64,000 nucleotides of DNA from Lysobacteraceae bacterium P (GTDB lineage Bacteria; Pseudomonadota; Gammaproteobacteria; Xanthomonadales; Xanthomonadaceae): the NCBI GenBank assembly GCA_005503055.1, contig SCOX01000007.1:62001-126000 (forward strand). Reading direction: 5' to 3'. Below, one piece after another: positions 57,316 through 64,000 of this stretch; positions within the stretch are counted from its first letter, which is position 1; the number at the start of each line of letters is the position of its first letter. The position numbers were made by a program, and so were the translations under genes. Under the pieces are notes generated by a model that did not search any database, was not told the DNA's origin, and worked only from the letters and a program-made list of their open reading frames with translations.

Positions 57316-57407
57316 GCTGCGTCCATGGCGAAACGTGTTCGACTTCGGCGCGCCCGGCCCGGCCATCCATGCCCGGTCGTTCGGCAAGCCACGCGGCTGT
57401 GCCGCGT
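57316..57407 (-). repeat. Inverse copy of the 118-bp repeat family
   Basis: On the minus strand CGCGGCACAGCCGCG, then TTGCCGAACGACCGGGCATG, GATGGCCGGGCCGGGCG and CGCCATGGACGCAGCG match the unit at 17618-17925 position for position with substitutions. The two hairpins are conserved by compensating changes. Confidence 0.75.
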
Positions 57408-57419
57408 GTGCGGCCCGCC

Positions 57420-57689
57420 TCACCCCACCAAGTGCGGAATCCGATGGAACAGGTCCGTCGTGAACGACACCATCCTTCCGAGCAGGAAATGCCCGGTGAG
57501 CGCCAGCGTCGCCACCAGCGCGATGGCCTTCACGACGAAGCCGATCGTCGGTTCGTTGATCTGCGTGGCGGCCTGAATGATGCCGACGACGACGCCGACG
57601 ACGAGCACCGCGATCAGCGGCGGTGCGCCAAGGACCAGCGCCATCTGCAGGCCGCGGCCGATTTCGGTGAGGGCGGTTTCGGGCGTCAT
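57420..57689 (-). CDS. fliQ: Flagellar export protein FliQ
   Basis: An 89-residue protein with two transmembrane helices (about 17-40 and 53-73) and the conserved TQINEPTIGFVVKAIAL loop. It is part of the FliPQR export core. It starts 4 bp after fliP. Confidence 0.95.
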   Translation of the reverse strand: MTPETALTEIGRGLQMALVLGAPPLIAVLVVGVVVGIIQAATQINEPTIGFVVKAIALVATLALTGHFLLGRMVSFTTDLFHRIPHLVG

Positions 57690-57693
57690 GGCG

Positions 57694-58545
57694 TCACGCC
57701 ACGTTGAAACTGGCGGCGAGCGAGCCGACCACCAGCACCCAGCCGTCCACCAGCACGAACAGCAGGATCTTGAACGGTGCCGAGATCAGCATCGGCGAGA
57801 GCATCATCATGCCCATCGACATCAGCACGCTCGCCACCACCAGGTCGATGATCACGAACGGGATGTAGATCAGGAACGCGATCTCGAACGCGGTCTTGAG
57901 TTCGCTGGTAAGGAACGAAGCGGCCAGCACGCTGAAGGGCACGTCCTGCGGCGTCGCGTACGGGCCGCTGCCCGACAGGCCGGCGAACGTCATCAGATCG
58001 GTCTCGCGGATCTGCGCCAGCATGAAGCCGCGGAACGGCTCCGACGCGGCGCTCCACGCGCTGCGGAAGTCCATCTGGTCGTTGAGGTACGGCGCGATGC
58101 CCGTCGCCCAGGCCTGGTCGAACACCGGCATCATCACCATCGCGGTGAGGAACAGCGACAGCGCCAGCAGCACCTGGTTGCTCGGCGTCTGCCCGGTGCC
58201 CAGCGCCTGCCGCAGCAGGCCCAGCACGATGATGATGCGGGTGAACGCGGTCAGTCCCAGCAACGCCGCCGGCAGCAGCGTGATGCCGGTCATCAGCAGC
58301 AGCACCTGCATCGGCATGCTGACCGGTTCGCCGCCGATCTTGCCGACGGTGACCGACGGCAACGGCTTGTTCAGGGCGGGCAGGCCGGGTGCGGGCAAGA
58401 CCGGGGCCTGCGTCGAAGCCGGCTGCGTCGAAACGGGATTCGGCAGCGCCTGTGCGTGGGCGGGCACGAAGGCGGGGGCGACGAAGAGCAGCGCCACGAC
58501 GAGCGACAAGGCGATCGCGATGCGGCGGACGAGCTCTGCCGTCAT
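57694..58545 (-). CDS. fliP: Flagellar export protein FliP
   Basis: A 283-residue export-gate protein with a cleavable signal peptide (to about AHA, residue 30), a Pro/Ala-rich periplasmic segment, and the FliP domain from TGITLLPAALLGLTAFTRII to the C-terminus. The start at 58545 is the natural one; an in-frame ATG at 58578 lies within a GTCATCCC palindrome. The 206-bp gap before it contains a large inverted repeat. Confidence 0.95.
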   Translation of the reverse strand: MTAELVRRIAIALSLVVALLFVAPAFVPAHAQALPNPVSTQPASTQAPVLPAPGLPALNKPLPSVTVGKIGGEPVSMPMQVLLLMTGITLLPAALLGLTAFTRIIIVLGLLRQALGTGQTPSNQVLLALSLFLTAMVMMPVFDQAWATGIAPYLNDQMDFRSAWSAASEPFRGFMLAQIRETDLMTFAGLSGSGPYATPQDVPFSVLAASFLTSELKTAFEIAFLIYIPFVIIDLVVASVLMSMGMMMLSPMLISAPFKILLFVLVDGWVLVVGSLAASFNVA

Positions 58546-58604
58546 CCCGGTGGAACGACGCAGGCCTCCTTCCGTCATCCCGACCGAGTCGCGCCGCGAT
58601 CTTT

Positions 58605-58706
58605 CCGTCATTCCAGCGAAAGCTGGAATCCATTTTGCTTTTTCTTTGGCGTTCAATTGCACGGGATGAAGATCAAGATGGATTCCAGCTTTCGCTGGAA
58701 TGACGG
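58605..58706. repeat. GTCATTCC dispersed inverted repeat
   Basis: CCGTCATTCCAGCGAAAGCT followed by GGAATCCATTTT is mirrored by AAGATGGATTCCAGCTTTCG and CTGGAATGACGG. The two 33-bp arms are almost perfect complements around 40 bp. It stands between fliO and fliP; translated, it gives the familiar Pro-Ala-Lys-Ala-Gly-Ile pattern. Confidence 0.88.
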
Positions 58707-58751
58707 TGGAAGGGTGATTGTTGGTGCGAGGAACCCGCGACGCCTCGGCGC

Positions 58752-59363
58752 TCACGACTTCTTCCCGAAATGCTGCGCTAGCAACTGCGCGAACGGACTC
58801 GCCGCATTCCCCTGCGAAGGCTGTGCCATCGGCAGCGGTTCGCTGAGCGTGTGCAGCGTCGTCATGCCGTTCTGGCCGACGCCCAGCAGCAGCTGCGTGG
58901 CGCCGACCTCCACCACGACCACGCGGTCGCGCGGGCCCAGCGACAGCGAACCGACGATGCGCAGCGCGCTGTTGTTCGATGCACGGCCGACGCCAGGCAT
59001 GCGTCGCGCGAGCCAGCCCAGGCCGAGGATCAGCGAGACCACAAGGATCAGCGCGAACACCGCGCCGCCGATGCCGGGGCCGTCGGCGGGCTTGGCGAAG
59101 GTTTGCGGCTTGGCGGGATGCGCGACGGTGGCGGTGTGCGTTTTCGCGCCGCCCGGTGCGGGCAGGGAAACGGTGGGATGCGGCAGCGAGGCGCCTTGCG
59201 CCGAGCCTTCCTGCGGCGCGTTCGCCGCAAGCGGCTGGCACCGCTCCCCAACCCGTCCGGCCTCCGGGCAGGGGACGGAGTTCACTACGTTGTTCGACGA
59301 AACGGCAACATCGTCGTTTCCGATCGCAATCACCGCTGCGCCAGTCGAATCGGCAGCGCTCAT
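58752..59363 (-). CDS. fliO: Flagellar export accessory protein FliO
   Basis: A 203-residue protein with one transmembrane helix (about 99-118, GGAVFALILVVSLILGLGW) and the FliO domain (RIVGSLSLGPRDRVVVVEVG, LLLGVGQNGMT). The 95-residue N-terminus is long and low in complexity; residues about 30-45 are encoded by CTCCCCAACCCG / GGGCAGGGG-like bases and may come from a repeat. FliO assists FliP assembly. It overlaps fliN by four bases. Confidence 0.88.
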   Translation of the reverse strand: MSAADSTGAAVIAIGNDDVAVSSNNVVNSVPCPEAGRVGERCQPLAANAPQEGSAQGASLPHPTVSLPAPGGAKTHTATVAHPAKPQTFAKPADGPGIGGAVFALILVVSLILGLGWLARRMPGVGRASNNSALRIVGSLSLGPRDRVVVVEVGATQLLLGVGQNGMTTLHTLSEPLPMAQPSQGNAASPFAQLLAQHFGKKS

Positions 59364-59689
59364 CGCAGCCTCTTGATCCGCTCGGCCGGGCTGACCACGT
59401 CGGTAAGGCGCACGCCGAATCGATCGTTGACGACCACCACTTCGCCCTGCGCGATCAGCGTCCCGTTGACGTACAGATCCAGCGGTTCGCCGGCGCCGCG
59501 CTCGAGTTCGACCACCGAACCCTGGTTGAGCTGCAGCAGGTTGCGGATCGGAATGCGCGCGCGGCCGACTTCCAGCGAAAGCGTGACCGGTACGTCGAGG
59601 ATCACGTCCAGGTTGAGGTCGCTGGCCAGGCCGCCTTCAGCGGTCAACGGATCGAAGGCGGCACGTGCGGCGGAGTCGTTGTTGGTCAT
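59360..59689 (-). CDS. fliN: Flagellar switch protein FliN
   Basis: A 109-residue C-ring protein. The SpoA domain covers residues 25-105 (NLDVILDVPVTLSLEVGRARIPI, GSVVELERGAGEPLDLYVN, GEVVVVNDRFGVRL). It forms the lower part of the switch with FliM. Five bases separate it from fliM. Confidence 0.96.
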   Translation of the reverse strand: MTNNDSAARAAFDPLTAEGGLASDLNLDVILDVPVTLSLEVGRARIPIRNLLQLNQGSVVELERGAGEPLDLYVNGTLIAQGEVVVVNDRFGVRLTDVVSPAERIKRLR

Positions 59690-59694
59690 CGGCG

Positions 59695-60729
59695 TCAGGC
59701 CTGGGTGAGCGCGGTATGGACCGCGATGGAGTCGGGATTGGTGGGGTCGAACACCGGCTTCTCGCGCACCGCGTGCACGGTGTTGACCTTGATCGCGTTG
59801 CGGCCGTTGTGCGTGCCGAATTCACCGGAGAACAGCGGCATCTGCTCGACCTTCAGCGTCGCGGTGCGTGGGATTTCCAGCGGGATCACGTCGCCCACGC
59901 GCAGCCGGCATAGTTCGCGCAGGCTGATCGAGCGCTGCGCCAGCACGCTGGACAGTTCGATCTCGGCATCGTGCAGCTGCGAGCGCAGTGCCACGGTCCA
60001 GCTTTCGTCGCGCTCGATGCGGTCGCTCTGCACGCCGGCGTCGAGCGCCTCGCGGATCGGTTCTAGCATCGCGTACGGCAGCGACACGTGGAACTCGCCG
60101 CCGCCGCCATCGAGTTCGACGTGGAAGCGGCACACGACGATGTACTCGCGCGGGCTGATGATGTTGGCGAAGTGCGGGTTGACCTCGGAGTTGAGGTACT
60201 CGAACTCCACCGGCATCACCGGCGCCCACGCATCGACCAGATCGGCGAAGGTCTGCTTGAGCAGCAGCTGGATCACGCGCATCTCGGTGGGCGTGAATTC
60301 GCGACCCTCGATGCGCGTGTGGTACTTGCCCGAGCCGCCGAAGAAGTTGTCCACCACGGTGAACACCAGGCGCGGTTCGAACATCACCAGCGCGGTGCCG
60401 CGCAGCGGCTTCATCTTGACCAGGTTGAGGTTGGTCGGCACCTGCAGCGAGTGCATGTACTCGCCGAAGCGGATCAGGTCGATGCCGCGCACCGACAGGT
60501 CGGCCGAACGGCGCAGCAGGTTGAACAGACCGATACGCCAGGTGCGGGCGAAGCGCTCGTTGATCATCTCCAGCGTCGGCAGCTTGCCGCGGACGATGCG
60601 GTCCTGGCTGGCGAAGTCGTAGTTGCGGGCTTCGCCCGGAACCGGCGGCGGCTCGGTCTCGACCGCGCCGGAATCCACGCCATGCAGGAGGGCGTCGATT
60701 TCGTCCTGTGACAGCAGGTCGCTCATCAT
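59695..60729 (-). CDS. fliM: Flagellar switch protein FliM
   Basis: A 344-residue C-ring protein. The N-terminal CheY-binding peptide LLSQDEIDALLHGV (residues 5-18), the middle FliG-binding domain (FFGGSGKYHTRIEGREFTPTE) and the C-terminal SpoA domain are all intact. Phospho-CheY binding here reverses motor rotation. Two adjacent ATG codons make the start uncertain by one residue. Confidence 0.96.
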   Translation of the reverse strand: MMSDLLSQDEIDALLHGVDSGAVETEPPPVPGEARNYDFASQDRIVRGKLPTLEMINERFARTWRIGLFNLLRRSADLSVRGIDLIRFGEYMHSLQVPTNLNLVKMKPLRGTALVMFEPRLVFTVVDNFFGGSGKYHTRIEGREFTPTEMRVIQLLLKQTFADLVDAWAPVMPVEFEYLNSEVNPHFANIISPREYIVVCRFHVELDGGGGEFHVSLPYAMLEPIREALDAGVQSDRIERDESWTVALRSQLHDAEIELSSVLAQRSISLRELCRLRVGDVIPLEIPRTATLKVEQMPLFSGEFGTHNGRNAIKVNTVHAVREKPVFDPTNPDSIAVHTALTQA

Positions 60730-60750
60730 TGCGATCGCTCCGGGGCCGGG

Positions 60751-61245
60751 TTACTGCGTGACCAGGCTGGTGAAGAACACCGCCTCGACCTTGTCGGCGG
60801 CGCGCTCGGACTTGAGCACGCCGCGCACTTCGGCCAGCGCCTGTTCCTGCAGGCGTTCCTTGGCGGTGCGCTGCGCGAGCTGGGCGGCGGTCTGCTGGCC
60901 GAACAGCAACAGCAGGCGGTTGCGGATGGCGGGGGTGTGCAGTTCCAGCGCGGCGCCGGTGGCTTCATCGCGCGTCATGACCTGGACGTCGGCCTGCAGG
61001 TAGCGCACCGCGCCGGCATCGGCGAGGTTGACCACGAAGGCCGGTTCGAGCGCGTAGTAACGGGCGGGAGAGCGCGTCGCGGCAGCTGCCGGTTCGGCGG
61101 CGTGCGCGTCGCCGCGCCCCTGCAGGAACCACCACGCACCGGCGCCGGCGATGCCGACCACCAGCAGCACGATCAGGATCCACAGCGCGAGGTTGCTGCT
61201 GCGCGGCGGGATCGGGGGAGCGGCTTGGGCGGCGGGCTTGGACAT
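60751..61245 (-). CDS. fliL: Flagellar basal-body protein FliL
   Basis: A 164-residue protein with one transmembrane helix (about 19-40) and a periplasmic FliL domain (YYALEPAFVVNL, RYLQADVQVMTRD). FliL supports stator function at the motor. The start Met-Ser-Lys-Pro at 61245 gives the normal length; longer frames read into repeats. It is the first gene of fliLMNOPQR and has a sigma-54-type promoter 35 bp upstream. Confidence 0.93.
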   Translation of the reverse strand: MSKPAAQAAPPIPPRSSNLALWILIVLLVVGIAGAGAWWFLQGRGDAHAAEPAAAATRSPARYYALEPAFVVNLADAGAVRYLQADVQVMTRDEATGAALELHTPAIRNRLLLLFGQQTAAQLAQRTAKERLQEQALAEVRGVLKSERAADKVEAVFFTSLVTQ

Positions 61246-61279
61246 GCGCGGAACTCGGCGATGGGATATGCCGGAGCCG

Positions 61280-61295
61280 TGCAAGGGGTGTGCCG
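61280..61295 (-). promoter_or_regulatory. Sigma-54 promoter of the fliL operon
   Basis: On the minus strand CGGCACACCCCTTGCA matches TGGCAC-N5-TTGCA with the required GG-N10-GC spacing. Start would lie near 61268, about 23 nt before fliL. In Pseudomonas the fliL operon depends on sigma-54 and FleQ, which supports the call. Confidence 0.72.
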
Positions 61296-61346
61296 CGGAT
61301 TGGAAGTACCGGCCGAGGTGGCCGCTCGTTTCCTGTGCACCATTCG

Positions 61347-61509
61347 GCCTCATCCCGCCGAAGGCCGGGATCCAGGCCGTCACGCCTTCCGACTCAGTTC
61401 GCCGGCCGGCTCATTCGTCATTCCAGCTTTCGCTGGAATGACGGCAAGCAAAGGCGGGAGAGTGCCCGAACGTTCCGGGCCTGGATCCCGGCCTTCGCCG
61501 GGATGACGG
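61347..61509. repeat. Nested GTCATTCC dispersed repeats
   Basis: An outer pair (CATCCCGCCGAAGGCCGGGA at 61350 and CCCGGCCTTCGCCGGGATGA at 61488) encloses an inner palindrome GTCATTCCAGCTTTCGCTGG / AATGACGG (61416-61444). The block occupies most of the 399-bp gap between fliK and fliL; the remainder (61510-61644) shows nothing else. Confidence 0.85.
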
Positions 61510-61644
61510 TTGAGGGGACGGCAGAAAGGAAATCCGTCCGCCGCGCTGCGTCGACCTTTTGACGGGTGCGGCGCGCCAGACTCCCGTCAGCCGGTCGGAG
61601 TCGTCACCTCCGCACGCCAGCACACGGCCCAGACCTTTCACCCA

Positions 61645-62937
61645 TCAGGCGTATTCGTCCAGCAGCCCGCGTGCGGCACGCACCGTCGGGCCGGGCGTCC
61701 AGCCGGCATGGGTGGCGATGTCGCCGCCGTCGTTGCCGCCGCCCGTCGCGGTCGGCGGGCCGTTCGAACCCGGCTGCTGTCCCGACTGTCGCTGGCCGAC
61801 ATCCGCATGGCCCAGTTGCAGGCCCTGCTGGCCGAGCATGTCGCGCAGGCGCGGCAGGCTGGATTCCAGGGCGTGGCGCACTTCGGCCTGCGCGCTGTTG
61901 AATTCGGCGTTGACGCGGTTGCCGTCCAGCTGCAGGCGAACGTCGATCGTGCCCAGGTGGTCCGGCGTCACGCGGATCTCGGCGTGGCCGATCTTCTGGT
62001 CGGCCAGCCAGGCGATGCGCGAACCGAAGCCGTCCTCGAAGCCGTTGTCGACTCCCAGGGGCTGATTCGCCATGACCGTGGCGACCGTGGTGCGCGACAG
62101 CGGATGCGTGGTGGCGTTCGACATGGACAACGGCAGAGTGGGCGTGGATTCGCCGATGGCGCCCGTTTCGAGGCCGGCGTCCGGCGCGTTCGCATCGGCG
62201 TCGGCGGACACCACCGCGCCCATCGCCTGCGCGAACGCGGCCGCCGATGCATCGCCTGCGGTCGATGAGGCTGCGGTCGTCGCGGCAGGCATCGCATTGG
62301 GCAGCACCGGCGTCGCCGGCTTCGTGGCGGTCGCCGCCTGCGCGCCGGTGGCGGTGCTGTCGGCGGCGGACGCCAGCGTCGATGGCAAAGCGTCCGTCGG
62401 CGCAGTGGGTGCGCTGGGTGCGGCGGCGGTCGCGCCGGCCAGGCCGTTCAACAATGCCAGCAGTTGTTCGGGAAGCGCGGGCGCGACGGCGTCGTTCGCC
62501 ACCGGCGTCGTCGTGGCGTCGGCGGCGGCGGCCGTGGTGTCGTCGGCGGACGCATCCGAAGGCGTGCATTCGCCATCGGCCGATCCAGCGCGGTTCGCTT
62601 CGCGCGGCGCGTCGTCTTTCGCTTCCGTGCGCGAGTTTTCGCGCGGCTTGGCTTCCGGCGCCTTGGCATCGTCGCGCTGCGCGTCCTGCGAAGGGCGCGA
62701 CTGGCCGGAGTCGCGCGGGCGTTGGGCGCCGTCCGCGCGACTGGATTCCGGCATTCGGGACGCAGGCGAGGGCGCCTGCGTTCGGGCATCCGAACGCGCG
62801 TCCTGCATCTGCAGCATCTGGTCGAAACCGCCGGACGTGGCGGCGTCGTCCTGCGACGTGGACGCGGGGGCTGCGTTGCGCGAGCCGGCCGCACCGGCCG
62901 CGCGCTGGCCCGACAGCAGGGCGGAGAACGTCTGCAT
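61645..62937 (-). CDS. fliK: Flagellar hook-length control protein FliK
   Basis: A 430-residue protein. The first 300 residues are Ala/Asp/Thr/Ser-rich and low in complexity. The C-terminal hook-length domain is recognisable (residues about 320-390: AEIRVTPDHLGTIDVRLQLD, NAEFNSAQAEVRHALE). FliK is exported and measures the hook, then signals FlhB to change specificity. The start overlaps the fliJ stop by one base. Confidence 0.9.
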   Translation of the reverse strand: MQTFSALLSGQRAAGAAGSRNAAPASTSQDDAATSGGFDQMLQMQDARSDARTQAPSPASRMPESSRADGAQRPRDSGQSRPSQDAQRDDAKAPEAKPRENSRTEAKDDAPREANRAGSADGECTPSDASADDTTAAAADATTTPVANDAVAPALPEQLLALLNGLAGATAAAPSAPTAPTDALPSTLASAADSTATGAQAATATKPATPVLPNAMPAATTAASSTAGDASAAAFAQAMGAVVSADADANAPDAGLETGAIGESTPTLPLSMSNATTHPLSRTTVATVMANQPLGVDNGFEDGFGSRIAWLADQKIGHAEIRVTPDHLGTIDVRLQLDGNRVNAEFNSAQAEVRHALESSLPRLRDMLGQQGLQLGHADVGQRQSGQQPGSNGPPTATGGGNDGGDIATHAGWTPGPTVRAARGLLDEYA

Positions 62938-63383
62938 CACTCCGCTCCGTCGCTGCCGTTGTTGCGCACGCGGCGCGCGCCCAGGTCGTCGAGCTCGCGC
63001 TGCACGCGCTGCTCGGCCACGCGCGACTCCTGCGCGCGGTAACTGTCGGCGAGCTGCCCGAGCACCTTCGTGTCGCGGCTGGCGAGCATCAGGCGCGCGC
63101 GTTCGACGTCGCGGTTCTGGCGGCTGCTGTCGACGATGCGGCTTTGCTGGTCCACGGCGGTTTCGAGCTTGGCGCGGAAGGCGATGCGGTTGGCCAGCAG
63201 CGCCGGCGCGATGGTCGCCTCGCTCGGCGCCACGGCGTATTCCTCGGCATAACGACGCAGCGCATCCAGGCGCTGTTCCTGCTCGGCCAGCTGGCGGTCG
63301 CGGTCGGCGACGTCGCGGGCGGCGGCGTCCTGGCGCTGCTGCATCAGGTTCAGCAGGGGATCGAGGCGTTGCGAACGGGTCAT
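62937..63383 (-). CDS. fliJ: Flagellar export chaperone FliJ
   Basis: A 148-residue protein predicted as a long antiparallel coiled coil, rich in Arg, Gln, Ala and Glu with heptad spacing. It links the FliI ATPase to FlhA. Sequence similarity among FliJ proteins is low, so the call rests on length, coiled-coil pattern and position between fliI and fliK. It overlaps both neighbours slightly. Confidence 0.88.
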   Translation of the reverse strand: MTRSQRLDPLLNLMQQRQDAAARDVADRDRQLAEQEQRLDALRRYAEEYAVAPSEATIAPALLANRIAFRAKLETAVDQQSRIVDSSRQNRDVERARLMLASRDTKVLGQLADSYRAQESRVAEQRVQRELDDLGARRVRNNGSDGAE

Positions 63384-64000
63384 GCGGTCTCCGTCGTCGC
63401 GATGGCGATGGTGGGTTCACGGGTATCGTCGAGCAGGCGCGCGAGCGCCTCGCGGCTGGCGGCCACGTCGGCTGCCTCGCTCACGTCCTGCCCCAGGAAA
63501 TTGAGGATCGCCGGCCAGCGCGCCAGCGCTTCGTCGACGACCGGATCGTTGCCGCGCTGGTAGGCGCCGATGGCGATCAGGTCGCGCTGCGCGTTGTAGG
63601 CGGCCATCAGGCGCTTGAGCTTGCGGATGCGCTCGCGCCACGGTGCGTCGGTGATGTCCTGCATCACGCGGCTGACCGAGACTTCCACGTCGATGGCCGG
63701 GTACTGGCCGGCGTCGGCGATGCGGCGCGTCAGCACGATGTGGCCGTCGAGGATCGCGCGCGCGGCATCCGCGATCGGTTCCTGCTGGTCGTCGCCTTCG
63801 GTGAGCACGGTGTAGAACGCGGTGATCGAACCGCGTCCGTCGGCGCCGTTGCCGGCGCGCTCGACCAGCGCCGGCAGCTTGGCGAACACGCTGGGCGGGT
63901 AACCGCGCGTGGTCGGCGGCTCGCCCACCGACAGGCCGATCTCGCGCTGTGCGTGCGCGTAGCGGGTGAGCGAATCCATCAGCAGCAGCACGTGCAGGCC
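63380..64000 (-). CDS. fliI: Flagellar export ATPase FliI (C-terminal part)
   Basis: About 206 residues of an F1-type ATPase; the N-terminus lies beyond the right edge. Walker B ([11 protein letters not shown]), then [25 protein letters not shown] and the catalytic-domain strand [23 protein letters not shown] are visible, followed by the helical C-terminal domain. FliI energises the flagellar export apparatus. It overlaps fliJ by four bases (ATGA). Confidence 0.95.
   Translation of the reverse strand, partial: GLHVLLLMDSLTRYAHAQREIGLSVGEPPTTRGYPPSVFAKLPALVERAGNGADGRGSITAFYTVLTEGDDQQEPIADAARAILDGHIVLTRRIADAGQYPAIDVEVSVSRVMQDITDAPWRERIRKLKRLMAAYNAQRDLIAIGAYQRGNDPVVDEALARWPAILNFLGQDVSEAADVAASREALARLLDDTREPTIAIATTETA

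Noticed and set aside
56383-57423. Longer FliR starting in the repeats upstream
   Set aside because: The extra 84 residues are encoded by two dispersed repeats; Met-Glu-Pro at 57171 gives the normal family length.

Overview
The window is GC-rich, densely coded DNA typical of Xanthomonadaceae, and most like Lysobacter or a close relative. The order gap-pgk-pyk-fba, the complete polar-flagellum core (fliI to fliR, flhB, flhA, flhF, flhG, fliA) running into a cheYZA-motCD-ParA block, and the dispersed intergenic palindromes all point there. Species cannot be fixed from sequence reading alone. No rRNA, tRNA, CRISPR array, transposase or prophage was found.

Region 1 (1-12.7 kb) is core metabolism: an OmpW porin, glycolytic genes gap, pgk, pyk and class I fba, a group III truncated haemoglobin, and nrdA-nrdB for class Ia ribonucleotide reductase. 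The nrdA leader is unusually rich. A TTGACG-N17-TATGTT promoter is overlapped by two NrdR-like boxes 32 bp apart, and the transcript would start at the first base of a cobalamin riboswitch. Region 2 (12.8-17.6 kb) is a periplasmic nitrate reductase operon napEFDABC preceded by a perfect FNR/Anr palindrome; an equally perfect palindrome lies between ompW and gap.

Region 3 (17.6-28.9 kb) holds 118-bp tandem hairpin repeats, a macro-domain protein, cysteine synthase, an RND efflux pair, a GNAT acetyltransferase, a TrmH-type RNA methyltransferase, a second methyltransferase, and an orphan NarX-type kinase directly behind a chemoreceptor.

Region 4 (27-64 kb) is motility, almost all on the minus strand. 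Read in the direction of transcription it runs fliI(partial)-fliJ-fliK, fliL-M-N-O-P-Q-R, flhB-flhA-flhF-flhG-fliA, cheY-cheZ-cheA, motC-motD-ParA/ParC-CheW-like ParP, STAS-cheY-cheA-cheW, a broken PAS chemoreceptor, a large chemoreceptor, then cheR-cheD-cheB and a short chemoreceptor. Sigma-28-type promoters precede two chemoreceptors and a small divergent TonB-domain protein; a sigma-54-type promoter precedes fliL.

A recurring theme is repeat punctuation. At least six families of dispersed palindromic repeats fill most of the larger gaps between motility genes. Two copies lie in frame inside flhF, enlarging its linker. The most unusual observations are the layered nrdAB control region, the FlhF insertions, the four-fold short-motif repeat in the ParP-like protein, the gutted PAS chemoreceptor, and the divergent sigma-28 promoter pair.
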